The notes: generated by a model from the letters alone, not told the origin. A stretch of 64,000 nt of DNA from Lithodes maja (GCA_037953745.1 JBAKBP010007668.1:33656-97655), one strand, 5' to 3'; counted from the stretch's first letter, positions 22,026 through 35,000 are shown. Numbers and translations: made by a program.

Positions 22026-25000
22026 GAGTATGAAGGAGACAAAAGGCAGGCTGCCAGTAACGAGTGTCTCGATCCCCCAAAGCCAAAGGAGTGACAGAGA
22101 GTCAAATTCAAGGGACGTTAATTGGGGTCAAAATACCTGCACACACTAAGTTTCAAGCTGTCGAAGACACAGGATGAAGGAAAGATTGATTGAGGGAGAG
22201 TTCCAGAGTTGTTGTTGTTGTTGTTCCCCAAGTTGCCTGGCCGAACAGCCCCAAAGCCCCGAGCAAGGCCATAACTGGGAGACCCCACAGAACCCTCCCT
22301 GCCGACCACAATAAAGCCTGGGTGACTGAAGCCACTCCATGGCGGGGAGCTGAGGAGGGTGCCATAACGCCCGGGAAACCAAAATCCCACCCAGGGCCCT
22401 GTGCCCCTCAGCAATTATGAAGAGAATGTTGAGGGGCAAAGGAAAAATGTGACGCTTTGGCTTCCAATCTTGGTAGATTGGGAGGTCAATCCACGAAAGA
22501 GATGCCATCACTTGAGATCTAGAAAATATATAAGTAAAAGGAACAGTCAAAGTAAGCTATGGGTATGGCAGAGATCACTCAGTTCTCACTCTGATAAACC
22601 AGTCCATCACCACATGACTAGAACCCAATCCTCTCGGCATCAGCTAGGAAAGGCCCTAGAAAGCCGCCTTTGGCGGGGGGATAGCTCCCCTATTTCAACC
22701 CCTTTCGGGGTTGGGCACCCACCCAACAGTAGTTGAATAGAAGAAAGACTGATAAAATTTGCTAATTCTTGGGTTGGAGAGCTGGACAGAATAGGAGTGG
22801 GACTGTGGTGAAAGGCACGCTCGCCGCAAGAGAGGGGGTATGCACCGAGAGTTCTGAAGAACACCGATTGTTGTAATAGCGATAGAAAAGTGAAAGAAAT
22901 ACAACATTGTGGGGTGTAGAAAGAGATTGTACGGAACTAGTAAGAGGAAGCGAGTTAATGAGGCGAAATACTTTTGACTATCTACTCTTTCGAGAAGTGC
23001 TGTATGGGTGAAACCTTCTCATACATGCGAACAATACTCGATATATGGGCGCAATGTGCCCCTATACAGAGCAAGAAGCTGTACGTGGGTGAGGGAGACT
23101 GTTGAGCACATCTAGCTTCTGGGAAGCTGTTTTAGCAAGTGGTAATATGATCTTTCCAAGAAAGGTTGGATGAAAATTATACACCAAGAATATTGAGAGA
23201 AGATGAAGGGTTGATTTGTGTATTGTTGAATAATAATTGAGAGTCTTCTGGAAAATTGCAACAGGTAGATAGATGGAGGAATATTGGATTTCGGAGGCAA
23301 TAAAGGAATATTATTTTTTTCTGCCCCAATCAGAAATAACATTTTGGCTCAAACGTCCCTTGATTTTGGCCCTGTCACTCTTTCAACTATGGGGGAGGCA
23401 CTCGCTATAGGCAGTTATGCCTTTTGCCTCCCTCAATCACATAGAAAAAAAAAAACTGATAGATCAGAAGATAGGTATGCTATGGCCTTGTCATGTGACT
23501 TTTGGAGTGATTGCATGGTGGGTTGTTGTGAAAAACTAGTTGAATAGCGTAAGGTAGAGTCATTGGCATATGAGTGGATGGGACTAGAGGTAGGCTAGTT
23601 GAGATCATTAATGAATATTAGGACTGGAGACAGGCCAGAACCCTAAGGAAAACCGGAGTGATAGGTTGAGGAAGTGAGCGATGGCCATCCACAACTGCAG
23701 CCATGGAACGGTCTGAAAGGAAATTTGAGACAAAGGCAAAGATAGAGGGATAGAAACCGAAGTAGGGTAGCTTGGAGATTATAAATTTGTGCCAGACTCT
23801 ATTGAAGGCTTTAGATGTCTAGCGCAATAGAAAAAGTCTGACCAAAGTCCCGAAGGGAGGATGACGAAGAGTTAGTGAGATAAGCAAGTAGAGCGGCCCT
23901 TACGGAAACCATACTGACGAACTGAAAGTAGGTTATGGGAAGATAAATGCTTAAAATATTTTGAATTAAGAAATTTCAAAATCTTTAGAGATGCAAGAAA
24001 TGAGAGCAATTGGACAATAGGTGAAGGGTTGAGAGCGGTCACCCTTCTTTGGGACAGGTTGAATGAGAGCAAACTTCTAGCAAGAAGGAAAGACGTTTAA
24101 GGTAAGACAGAAAGAGTTTGCCTAGGCAGGGAGTCAGCACAGAAAAAGTTTTTGAGTACAACAGGATGAACACCATCCGGTACGTACGCCTTCTTAGTAT
24201 TAAGCCAAGAGAGGGCAGAAAGTACATCCTTAGAAGAGATTATGATCTAAAGCATAAGTAAGTGAGAGGGAGGAATAGCACCGGAATCATCAGAGGTGGA
24301 ATTATAGCAAAAGTTTCAGCGAAGAAGGGTGACTGCTCTCAACCCTTCACCTATCGTCCAATTGCTCACATATCTAGTATCACTATAGAGTTCAGTTTTA
24401 CCAGAGGAAGACGTGACGGTGGTGCCGTCAGAGTGGTAAAGAGGAGAGAAAGACGAGGAAGTAAAATTGTTTGAGAGGTTTTTGGCTATATGCCAGAAAG
24501 CTTGGGAAGAACTAGAGTTGGAAAGTTCAGAACATTTGTTATTGATGAAAAGAGTTTTTGGCTAGTCGAAGAACAGATTTGCCTTGATTCCGGGCAGAAA
24601 CATAAGAAGCATGAGATTCTTGAGTTTGAAGGCGACGGTACCATTTGAATGCTTCCTCATTGTGGACAGCAGTAGAGTGAGTAAACCAAGATTTTCTTGC
24701 ATTAAACCGAGAGAAAAAAAATGGAATGTATGCCTCCATGCCCGAGAGGATTCCCTCAGTTATCCGCTCGGCACACTCCGAGGGACCCCGGCCACGGAAG
24801 CAAAATAATTCCATGAGAAATCAAAGTAGTACTGCCGGAGAGCCTTCCAGTCGGCAGTGCCAAAGCACCGCCAGCTGGGATGATCGGATGGCCGTACTGG
24901 AGAGATAAGGTTGTGATCGGAGGAGCCCAACGAAAAGAAAAGGTTTTACAGCACAAGTAGGATTAGGTTGGAAATACGTCAAGAATGTGGGCCGATCTCC

Positions 25001-25263
25001 AAGGCGGTAAGGGATTCGAGTAGGGTGCTGGACTAACTGCTCTATGTCATTTAGGATAGAAAAGATGTAGGCTTGTTCACCAGGTTGGTCAGTGAAATGG
25101 GAGGAGAGCCATTGACGGTGGTGAACATTGAAATCTAAGAGATGGATAGAATGTGTTCCACTTTAGAAGTTAGATAGCCAAAAAATATTGGATAGTCAGT
25201 AGAATTAGGGGGAGATAAACTGCGCAAAAATAATTAGCTACCTGAAAAGAGCATAATTATGGA
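21991..25263 (-). pseudogene. Jockey-like decapod LINE, copy 1 (decayed)
   Basis: Minus-strand LINE with its poly(A) tail visible as the T-run at 21991-22021. Reading 5' to 3' on minus: a linker with LGSSDHNLISPVRPSDHP (about 24900) and YVSARNQGKSVLRLAKNSF (about 24570), RT with QYGFRKGRSTC (about 23900) and VDGH-RSLPQPI-type sequence near 23690, then a stop-rich C-terminal region. Many frameshifts. A SINE-like element is inserted at about 22205-22735. Copy 2 of the same LINE lies shattered inside the hAT insertion (50750-63290). The site at 23540-23546 is the empty counterpart of the Tigger-like insertion in copy 2. Confidence 0.78.
22205..22735 (-). mobile_element. SINE-like element with 2A-LINE tail, copy 1
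   Basis: About 525 bp in minus orientation. Its 3' end (left) is the reverse complement of GGGGCTGTTCGGCCAGGCA...GGGAACAACAACAACT, which is also the 3' end of the LINE at 44084-47865. The 5' end (right) has hairpin-forming CAACCCCGAAAGGGGTTG-type and CCGCCTTTGGCGG sequences. Other copies lie at 51722-52239 and 57521-58053. It has no ORF; the ends suggest mobilisation in trans by the LINE. Confidence 0.78.
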
Positions 25264-25430
25264 ATTAAATTGAGAGATAGACAGACAAATCAGGATGTAC
25301 AAGAGCATTGTGATGTGGATGTGCTGGAGAGTGTGGAAAGGAACACCTTCAGATGGCTCGGTCATGTGCAATGTATGGGGAGAGAAAGAATGATATCCTC
25401 TGGAAACTCAGAGGAGGCTTCTGGAACTGG
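25264..25430 (+). pseudogene. RTE-like LINE C-terminal fragment
   Basis: The plus strand reads RDRQTNQDVQEHCDVDVLE and NTFRWLGHVQCMGRERM, which matches the C-terminal region of the RTE-like LINE at 60129-62780 (ESVKRNNLRWFGHMERM). Only a short piece remains. Confidence 0.7.
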
Positions 25431-26130
25431 CAGGGCTAGTTGGATGAGGACTTCTGTTACCTCTTGTAGTGGGATTTTCCTCATACCTTTCTTTCGTCTC
25501 TTCGAGTTTGATAGCAACTGGAAGGAGGAAGGCTGGGATGGTGGCCTGTAATAAAGTCTTGGCTGCTGGTTCGCTTTCTTTGTTTTTCCTGGTCCCGCAT
25601 CTCATTGACGGCGCATTGTGGGTGGCAAGGTTTCCACTCCCATGAATTAGAATGAGGTTGGATTTTTTTTGCTGCACCATACGCGGGTAAATCCGTGGGG
25701 TGGTTGATATAATTTATTGTGGAAGTGGGATCTTGCTGCCTCGGGTTGTAGATGAGCAGGGATTCTGCGGACGGCATTTATTTGTCGATTTAGTTTTGGC
25801 CACCAAAAACCTTCATATTGAAAGTTGTCTCGATCTAGCCCTACAGTCGCGAATAGATTTTTTTCCCCCCACTGATTCGGGTAAGATCCTCAATAACCCC
25901 ATGAGGTGGTCATTTCTCTCTTCTTGCGAGGTCTGGAGGTATGCTGACACAATGTACTTCCTGAATTGCGCCAGGGTTACATTAAGATTTCCCAATTGCG
26001 CCAACGCAACTTCCGTACCAAGGGACGGCTGTACAGCATCTATGACCAATTGTTTGAACTCGGCCCATGTTTGACCTGGTTGAACTTTGCCAGCTACTTA
26101 AGCTACCGCTTTACCGAGATGAGTTAGGAC
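25431..26130 (-). pseudogene. Possible retroelement gag remnant
   Basis: On minus, a block at about 25813-26085 reads GKVQPGQTWAEFKQLVIDA and FRKYIVSAYLQTSQEERND, and a second block at 25481-25777 is Gln/Pro-rich. Composition and the QTWAEFKQLV pattern suggest a structural retroelement protein, but I do not recognise the family and no protease or RT follows. Confidence 0.35.
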
Positions 26131-26341
26131 TAAACTATTACTGGCTTTTCCTATTGCACAAGTATACCAAATTAATTTTTCTTTGTGTAGGACCACCACT
26201 AGGCAACAGTATGATGATGTGCAAAAACAGGTAGGCTACAGTTTAGGTTCACCAAACAGGAAAAACATGGCATTTAACTCGGCAGCTGCGACAGATATGT
26301 TTTTTAAATGTTCGCCAGTGCGGCTGGTTTACAATATTCTG

Positions 26342-26395
<54 letters not shown>
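26342..26395. repeat. Poly(A) followed by (TA)n
   Basis: About 29 A residues run directly into about 12 TA units. It may be a decayed retroelement tail. Confidence 0.85.
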
Positions 26396-26399
<4 letters not shown>

Positions 26400-26449
26400 A
26401 TATAAAGCAATATTTCTGCTGCGTAATTTTACTTGTAAAATGAACATGT

Positions 26450-26932
26450 GAACATTGAAGAACCAGACAATAGGTTAAGTAGTAGCGGAGAGATTGTAGA
26501 CACCAATCGAGCAGGGCAATACCCAGGGGAGGCCGATAAGTCATTTGATAAGTTGCTGGAACTTCTATTTCATTTGTCTGGCTTCCCTTACTGATTGTGT
26601 TTGTACCTCACCTACACAGTGATCCAGCTAGCTCTCACAAACACCTATCTACTAAACTAAACAAGCACCACACACTTCTTTCTACCTCAAAATAATTGCC
26701 ATAAGCAGCAGCCTTGAAATCCCCAGGGGGGGGGGAAGAGACTCTCCTGACCTTCCCTTAACTCTTTCACACTTTTATGACTCAGAGGTTGCCAGATTAG
26801 TAATAAGAAATAGTTCTCGCTTATAATTGCCTCCAAAATTAGTTTTCTGCCCACATCTAACTCAAAGACAACTGCAGAGGTTGAAGTACCTAAACTAAAG
26901 GTTTCTAAATACCCCTGATGGTAACAATGGCT
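26450..26932. other. Unassigned spacer left of the piggyBac element
   Basis: No gene or repeat recognised. It ends at the TTAA used by the piggyBac insertion. Confidence 0.35.
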
Positions 26933-27129
26933 TTAACCCCTCCACCCCGGAAGGGCTCTTGAACGCCCATAACAAACTCGGCCCGCGCAACCCGGAAGGG
27001 CTCTTGAACGCCCATTGCTTGCGCGAGTGCTTTCGAATGCCGCGCGTAAATTTTTGGTATCGTGGGAGGGTAGGTGGCGCCACCAGGCGTAAACTACGCC
27101 ACAACAACAGTATCTACCCCGACGCCATC

Positions 27130-29874
27130 ATGGACAGTACGCCAAATAGTGATTCCGCTGTGTCCGATACCGTGCTTCCTAAGACGCCCGTGCTAGTTCG
27201 TCACGCCTTACCCCGACGCCATCGCCTAAATGTGTTATCTCCCGGAGGTATTGAGACGACATTGAGACTATATGAGCGTGCTGATGCCATGTATATTGTT
27301 GATGATATAGTCAGTGACGACTCCAGTAATTATAAGTCGAGTGATTATGGCCATGAGAGTGGGAAAGAAGAGCAATTCCTGGGATTTGCGAGAGAACATG
27401 ACAGTGATGAGAGTGATGAAGGTGATGTACCAGTTGTTGAGGAAGCTGGTTTACCTAAAGACAGTGAACTTGAGAGAGTAAGTGAGTGGGAGAGTTCAAG
27501 GTCACTCACCAAATTTCGCATAAGTGACACGACGCCAAGCCCTTCCCCAGGTAAATCGCCTTTCAAGCTACACTTATATAAGCAGAAAATACTTGAGAAG
27601 GCGGCCGCGGCAGCTAGGGAACAAGCCAAAATAATTGGTGAGGATAAGGCTGTGAGTGAGAGTGAGCGTGGAGACCCTTCTCGCCCGCCATTGTCTCCCT
27701 TATCTACCCACGCCACCCAAGATGCCCCGGATGCCCCGCATTCTTCCCCACCACTTTCGGCCTATTTGCCTCCTAGGTCCCCCGACAGGAGACATACTGC
27801 TGCCGAAAAGGGGAAAGGCAGGAAATATACCAAAAAAATTAAGAAAAGTAAGAGTTTTGTTCGAGGCTCCCGTGGCGTCCACCCCTGCCGGCCCCAGCCA
27901 TACGCCCCCGCAACTTTCCCGCCTTCAACACGTCTTCCTGAAGAAGTCTTTGAGCTCGCATCACCAATACCTGGGCCTAGTGACAGTGAAGCATTGCTTT
28001 CTGTCACTCGTCGCAGGCCAAGGAGCCCAGGACCTCGGGGGGACACAGCCTTGCCCACCCGCACGCCGCCCACGCATCACTGGTTCCCCGCCAGATTATG
28101 TGGGGGCCACTGATGATGAAGGGCACCTCTCTGAAGACTCTGGCCATGATTACATAGGTCCACCGTCAGGGCAAGATGACCACTCTGACGATGACTATAT
28201 GGACATCGACGACCCTCGACCCATTCGCTTGGCCCGGCGTGCTGGCCGACGCCCTCGCCGCCCTAGGGCGCGCGCCTCCCGAGTTGGCCGTGGGCGTGCT
28301 GGGCCACCAGCTGGAGCTCCTCGTCAGCGTAGACAAGACCCATTCTACGTTTTTCAGTGGCAAGACGTAGTTGATGGGGATGGATACAACCCTGATGTGC
28401 CAGCTTTTGATGAGGTACTGGAGGGTTCAGGCATTACCCCCAATTTTCCTGCAGGCCCCAATGCTCCACCACACAAACTATTTGAGGCCTTCTTTGATGA
28501 GGAGGTGGTAGGCTATGTTGTCAAAGAGACAAATAAGCAGCACCAATTCCAGGTCCACTTTTTGGGCAAGGTGACCAAGGGCCACATGAGGCAGTGGACC
28601 CCAGTGACTCATAAAGAGTTCATGGTGTTCCTGGCACTCACCATGCTAATGCCTCATGTCAAGAAGCATAGGTTGCCTGACTATTGGATCACCAATGATC
28701 TGATATCCACTCCTGCCTTCGGGAAATATATGTCTCGCGACCGGTACCTTGATATCCTCGCAGCGCTCCATCTTGTCACCAACACCGACGTCCACCTCGG
28801 TGACAAGCTGTGGAAGATTAGGACGTTGTACGAGATGATGCGAGAACGCTTCACCTCCTACTTCAAGCCCTTCCGCAAGGTCGTCATTGACGAGTCTCTT
28901 GTGCTGTTCCGGGGAAAACTCAGCTTCCGGCAGTACATCCCCTCAAAAAGACATCGCTTGGGCATAAAATTCTTTGTGCTGTGCGACTGCCAAACTGGCT
29001 ATGTCCTGGACTTCCTGGTCTACAGCGGGAAGGAAGGGGACTTGCTTGTGGACCCCCTCATTGGCTTTGGCGGAGCAGTGGTGCAAGCCATGATGGACCG
29101 CTACTTTCATAAGAATCACTTCCTCTACACAGACAATTATTACACGTTCCCCACTCTCTCACAGTACCTGCATGAGCGCAAGACGGGGACTGTAGGCACA
29201 GTACGAGGGAAAAGGAAGGTGATGTGTTCAAGAAGAAGTCGGGGCCCATTCTGGCTATCCACTGGCACGACCAGCGGAAGGTCAACCTCCTGACCACCAT
29301 CCACAAGGGGGAAATGGTGGAGACTGGCAAGGTGGATCGCCGCACCCAGGCCAGGGTGACCAAGCCTGATGCTGTCCTGGACTACAACATCAACATGAGG
29401 CTGGTGGACAAGTCAGACATGCAGATAGGCTTCATCGACTGCCTGCGTACCTCGTGCAGATGGTACAAAAAGTTCTTTCTGCATATGGTGGACATGTCAG
29501 TTCTGAATGCCTACAATATATACAAGCTTCGGAATGTGAACACACCCATGAAGTTCAATAGCCTGCGGAGGTTCCAAAAGCAGGTGTTGACGGAGCTCCT
29601 GGAGAAGTATGCTACGCCACAGAGGGCAGTGGCACATCCTGGGCCCGCCGTTATTGACCGCTTGCAGTGTGCTCAATACTTGATTAGGCACAGGCTTGGT
29701 TCCCTGCCTCAGAATGAATCAGGAAGAACGCAGCAGAAGCGGTGCCATGTCTGCTACAACAGCAGGGCGAGGCCGAGGTCAGGTAAAAAGTCAACCATGG
29801 AGTGTGTGGAGTGCAAGGTGGCACTCGGTGCTTTAGAGTGCTTCTTTGATTACCACTCCAAGCTGGAGTTCTAA
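27130..29874 (+). pseudogene. piggyBac transposase (PGBD-type), two frameshifts
   Basis: The ATG at 27130 opens an acidic, Ser/Pro-rich N-terminal region. Near 28050 the frame shifts, and the DDE_Tnp_1_7 core follows: HKLFEAFFDEEVV, FMVFLALTMLMP, KVVIDESLVLFRG (first Asp), VLCDCQTGYVLDF and FLYTDNYYTFPTL (second Asp). Near 29210 it shifts again, then DYNINMRLVDKSDMQIGF (third Asp) and the C-terminal Cys-rich domain with CHVC and CVEC pairs ending in YHSKLEF at 29874. Apart from the two shifts no internal stop interrupts the used frames, and all three catalytic acidic positions are visible. As written the copy cannot encode a full transposase. Known piggyBac enzymes cut and paste at TTAA without footprints. 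Confidence 0.9.
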
Positions 29875-30146
29875 TAATCATACTGAAATTGCCAAATAAA
29901 ATGACAATACAGTATGTACACTATAATTATATATAGGCAAAAAGTGGAAGAAAACCAATTTATTGTAATACAAAAGTCATGTATTATGAGAAAATTGATA
30001 CAAATACAATTACACCATAATAATATGTGAAAGTGACACATATGTATATACCAAGTGACATTCATATGATTAGAACCTATAGAAATATATAAATCAGTGA
30101 AAAAAGACAATAAATTGTACATAAAACGTTTACAAATCATATAACT

Positions 30147-30840
30147 AAGTGAAAGTGACACAAGACCTAATATTTGATGGCCAAAGTATAATAAACACCT
30201 GTGATAACGAATAATCAGTGCCTAATACAATAACCTACCTCAATTACTAATAAAATGTACGGTATAGAGTGAAAATGAGCATTATCAGTGACAGTGACAC
30301 TCTAAAGCATATTTGTCAAAGTGAAAGTGACACAAGACCTAATATTTGATGGCCAAAGTATAATAAACACCTGTGATAACGAATAATCAGTGCCTAATAC
30401 AACAATAACCTACCTCAATTACTAATAAAATGTACGGTATCGAGTGAAAATGAGCATTATCAGTGACTGACACTAAAGCATATTTGTCAAAGTGAAAGTG
30501 ACACAAGACCTAATATTTGATGGCCAAAGTATAATAAACACCTGTGATAACGAATAATCAGTGCCTAATACAACAATAACCCACCTCAATTACTAATAAA
30601 ATGTACGGTATCGAGTGAAATGAGCATTATCAGTGACAGTGACTCTCTAAAGCATATTTGTCAAAGTGAAAGTGACACAAGACCTAATATTTGATGGCAA
30701 AGTACAATAAACACCTGTGATAACTAATAATCAGTGCCTAATACAACAATAACCTACCTCAATTACTAATAAAATGTACGGTATAGAATGAAAATTAGCA
30801 ATATCAGTGACAGGGATACCCTAATAAACATACTTTATAT
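30147..30840. repeat. Tandem repeat, ~172 bp x 4, in piggyBac 3' region
   Basis: Units begin AGTGAAAGTGACACAAGACC at 30147, 30320, 30491 and 30665 (periods 173, 171, 174). The last unit decays near 30830. The deletion derivative has a single unit in inverted orientation (about 39898-40060), so the array expanded or contracted between copies. Confidence 0.9.
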
Positions 30841-31274
30841 AATTGGCCTCAAAATAACTAAAAATATCAAATAAACATCACATTCTCAATATCAAACACT
30901 AAAATCGTCTAAGGGAGATAAATACTTTGGCGCGACGAGCGGCTAGGTGCGTCGTAGCCATGGCCGGGGCGACGCGTCCGAACGCGGGAAGAATTTGCCG
31001 CAGAAAAGCACTCGTCTTCCCGCGCTCATCATTATGCAACCAGAGGGGCTAGAGACCTCTACTCAACGCCATTCAACAGAGGAAGGTTTGTGAAACATTA
31101 TTCTTTTTTATTCACAACATTACATGCCATATTCATTGACTTACATTGGAGTTAACATAGCCCAAAGATCGTCAAGAACACCCGGTACCGCAGCAGTCGC
31201 GAGCTATAGCCCCCGGGGCTGGAGGGTTAAAGTATCCTTAATAGGCTCAAAATCGTGCCATAAGCGTGAAAGGG

Positions 31275-31609
31275 TTAACGACCTCTCAAAATTCTCTGGA
31301 GCATGGCCTGTTACTCTTACTACTAACGTCTGCAATATACGCAGTCTTTTCTCCAATTTTCCGCACGGCTGAACACCTCTCCTACAAACCTGATCTTTTT
31401 TGCCTCACTGAAAATCAGTGTCTTAAGTAACTTTCAGCAGCCCCTTCTCTCTATCCTAGTTTCAAAGCCAAAGGTGGATGTTGTGCATGTGCGCACAACA
31501 AACTCGCTTGCTCTCGTGTTCCCGATTTGGACTTCTGAATTCTCAACTTTATGGCCTAAACTATTCTGTCATTCTCATACTTAATATTTCCGTCCTATCT
31601 ATCTTTCCA
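31275..31609 (+). pseudogene. Jockey-like LINE endonuclease fragment
   Basis: The plus strand reads TNVCNIRSLFSNFPHG, then in shifted frames a CCACVRTK-like and a LWPKL-like block. This fits the 5' endonuclease of the decapod Jockey-like LINE seen at 21991-25263. Short and frameshifted. It lies between the piggyBac right TTAA and the next TTAA element. Confidence 0.55.
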
Positions 31610-32097
31610 TTAACCTCTGAACTGCGCATGTGGGTTAATTAGAAACGTCTGCCTGTGCTGACGTATTTGAGCAGTTTCCATCACTAAAATATTCATTTTA
31701 CCATAAATAGCATTAATACTTATCCATATGCGCCTATTATAGGTTGATTATAAAGGTATTAACCTGTTACAACAATAAAACGAGTGAAAACAGCGTTTGG
31801 ATGGTCAAAATCGGTGATACAGGCTGCGAGTTACATAATGTATGGGTGAGGCAACCTCATTTCCCCCAAGGCCACTGAGACACTGTCGATCGATACTCTC
31901 TCTCTCTCTTGCACTCGCTTGCTAACAGTGATGACAATGCCCTGCTTGCTAATTATTATTAAAATAGGGATTCGCACCAAGCCTAAAAAGACTATGTGGC
32001 ACCAAAAGAAACTTTGTGGAAAAAAAAACAAACATCGGAGGTGTTGTGGGGCAGGGCGCACGACGGAGTAGAGGAGAAGAAGACTAGGAAACACTAA

Positions 32098-35000
32098 TTA
32101 AAGAAGCTGAAGGAGACGGGTATGGAGGAGAAACCGCATAAGATGTGGGAGGGAGAAAGTGGGGGACTCTCCGAGCAAATCGGCTAAGACAAGGGGGCGA
32201 TTAAGGGAGGATATGAAGGGGAATGCCTGCCGTCGGGCATTGGAGAAACGCGGACAGTCGATCAGGAGATGCTGGACAGACACTGGAATATGGCAGCAAG
32301 GACAGAGCGTGGGGACATCACAGGACATCAAATGACCATGCGTGAGCCTGGTGTGGCCGAGCCGAAGACGGGCTAGAGCGGTCTCCCATCGACGATTGCG
32401 ATGAGAGGAAGACTTCCAAGGGAGGACGGAAGGTTTGACAGAACGCAGTTTGACATCAGACACCCTCATGGAGGTCCATTCGTCCTGCCAGCGCTGACGT
32501 AGTAATTGAGTAACACGAGGGAAGTAATCAGATGCAGGAATACGTCGTGGCACGAGTCGGTGAGAGGTAATAGCAGAGCGGGCGAAAAAATCAACCCGCT
32601 CATTGCCAGGCACACCAACATGACTCGGGACCCAACAGAAAGACAGGGACTTCAATTTAGTAGCGATGCGGAACAACCATTCTTGAATCTCCAGCACTAA
32701 GGGGTTAACAGCGGGAAGAGACTGAATACTCTGAAGAGCACTAAGGGAGTCACTAAAAATTACAAAGGTATGCAGGTGTGAACAAAAAATAGTACGTAGG
32801 GCAAATAAAATAGCAAATAACTCGGCCGTAAAGACACTAGCACATGATTGGATGTGACGTTGGAAGGTCCGGTCCGGGAACACAACCGCAAACCCTGTAC
32901 CGGCGGAGGTCTTGGAACCATCAGTGTACACTGGAACGGCTGAAGAGTGGCGTAGCAGATGTTCCGTAAACTGAGCATAAAGCAACTGTGGGGTTGAAGA
33001 GGCCTTAGAGGGAGGGAGGGCAGCTGTACAAACGGTAGGGCGAGGGAGTAGCCATGGGGGGAACTCCGACTGTCGGAGGGGTAGCACCGATGGAATGGGA
33101 AAAGAGAAGGAGGCCAGTAAAGCAGAGACCCGACCGGGGAACGAAGTAGCAGACACTGATGGGGCTAAGCCGCAAGCCGTGGGAGGAAAACCAGCCGAAC
33201 TGTGTTGCAGAAGGCGAAGATGACATCGAAGGGTCAGTTTATCCCGCCTGGATGATAGCGGTGGGACACCCGACTCAGCATAAAGGCTAATAACCGGAGT
33301 AGAGCGAAAAGCCCCTAGCGACAAGCGCAGACCGTGATGGTGAAGGGAGTCTAGGCGCTTAAGGTTTGTACGCGCAGCGGAGGCATATACCTGGCAGCCA
33401 TAATCGATCTTGGAGAGAATAAGCGTTGTATGGAGGCGCAGAAGAGTCGTCCAGTCCGCACCCCAAGACAAGTGGCTAAGGGTTTGTAAGAGTTGAAGCC
33501 GTCGGGTGGTGGAGGTCAGTAACGAAGTAATGTGCGGGTACCATGTCAACCGAGTATCGAAAATGAGACCCAAGAATGGAGCTGAGGGCGGTTATACAAC
33601 GTAAGAACAGGATGCGGGACTGTATGGCGTTTTGTGAAGACGACGGCACAAGATTTCGAGGGCGAAAACCGAAAACCATGGGCCGTAGCCCACTGCGCAG
33701 CTGCATCAATGGCCCGCTGCATGAGATGTTGTAGGGCAGCGATATCCAAACCCACAGCGTAAATAGCGAAGTCGTCCACATACAAAGAAGCACGGACACC
33801 AAGAGGGAGGGAAGAAATAATACCATTAATAGCTAGGATAAAAAGGATGGTACTAAGAACACAACCCTGTGGGACACCGTCGTGTTGGGGGTATGTTCGT
33901 GAGAATGTATTCTGAAGCTTGACTCGGAAAGTACGATCACGGAGAAAGTTCTGCAAGAATACCGCCATGTTGCCAGACACACCAGAACGTAAAAGGGTAC
34001 GAAGGATGTTGTATTTCCAGGCAGTATCATACGCTTTTTCAAGATCGAAGAATACAGCTAAAACCGACTTAGTGTCCGAAAAGGCATCGCGGATAGAAGT
34101 CGCCAATCTCAATAATGGGTCCAAAGTACTACGGCCCTTGCGAAAGCCATATTGAAAAGGTGACAGGATGCTTCTTGATTCCAGGAGCCACATTAAGCGG
34201 GAGTGAACCATGCGTTCTAATAATTTGCCGACACAACTGACCAGGGCAATGGGACGGTAATCTGCTGGTGCATGGCCCGACTTACCCGGCTTAAGGAATG
34301 GGAGAAGGATGGCATGTCTCCACCCAGCCGGAAAAAAGCCTGTGGACCACAGACGGTTGTAGATGGACAAGAGAAAGCCAAGCGCAGGTGGAGATAAGTG
34401 CTTCAGCATCAAGTAATGGACACCGTCAGGGCCTTCACATGTGTCCTTACAGGCTCCCAGGCTAGACTCAAGCTCAGCCCGGGAGAAGGGGGCATTGAAA
34501 AACTGATCAGATGATAAGACGAAGTCAAGTCGCCGCCTAAGTTCAGAACGGCGTTTATGCATCTGGAAGGAGGGCGGGAGATGGGAGCCAGTGCTAACAT
34601 CACTGAAATGTTGTCCCAACATATTGGCCACCAGAGACGGATCGCCCACAATGCCAGTGTTGGTATGGAGGACAGGGGCCGGCGTAGGCGCATGTTTCCC
34701 TGCAATCTTCCTGACGCGAGCCCAGACTTGCGGAACAGGTGTATCTGCGTTGATAGTAGAGGCATACGACATCCAGCTAGATTTTTTAGCAGAGCGGATT
34801 GTACGACGGAAGACGGCATTAGCCTGTTTGAAAAGAGTATACGCATCCCGCTCATATGGAGAGCCTTTTTTCCGACGGAAACTCTTCCACTTGGCTCTTT
34901 TATTGCGTAAAGCCGAAGTGCACTGAGCAGTCCACCACGGTACATACTTAGAAGACATACTCCGAGTAGTGCGTGGAATACAAGTATAGGCAGCATGGAG

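Larger units (their letters stand above)
26933..31230 (+). mobile_element. Full-length piggyBac element (4.29 kb)
   Basis: Bounded by TTAA at 26933-26936 and 31227-31230. The left end reads CCCCTCCACCCCGG; the right end as reverse complement reads CCCTCCAGCCCCGGGG. Two direct subterminal repeats containing CCGGAAGGGCTCTTGAACG lie at 26947-26971 and 26991-27016. The transposase gene fills 27130-29874. The right third is AT-rich, contains a four-copy tandem repeat, and ends in a GC-rich block shared in inverted orientation with the deletion derivative at 39492-41492. Confidence 0.93.

Noticed and set aside
26959..27129. Upstream extension of the piggyBac N-terminus
   Set aside because: The longer frame starts at a non-ATG codon inside the subterminal repeats; the ATG at 27130 aligns with the start at 41291 in the other copy.
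30147..30840. CRISPR-like array
   Set aside because: Units are about 172 bp and tandem without unique spacers, inside a eukaryotic DNA transposon.
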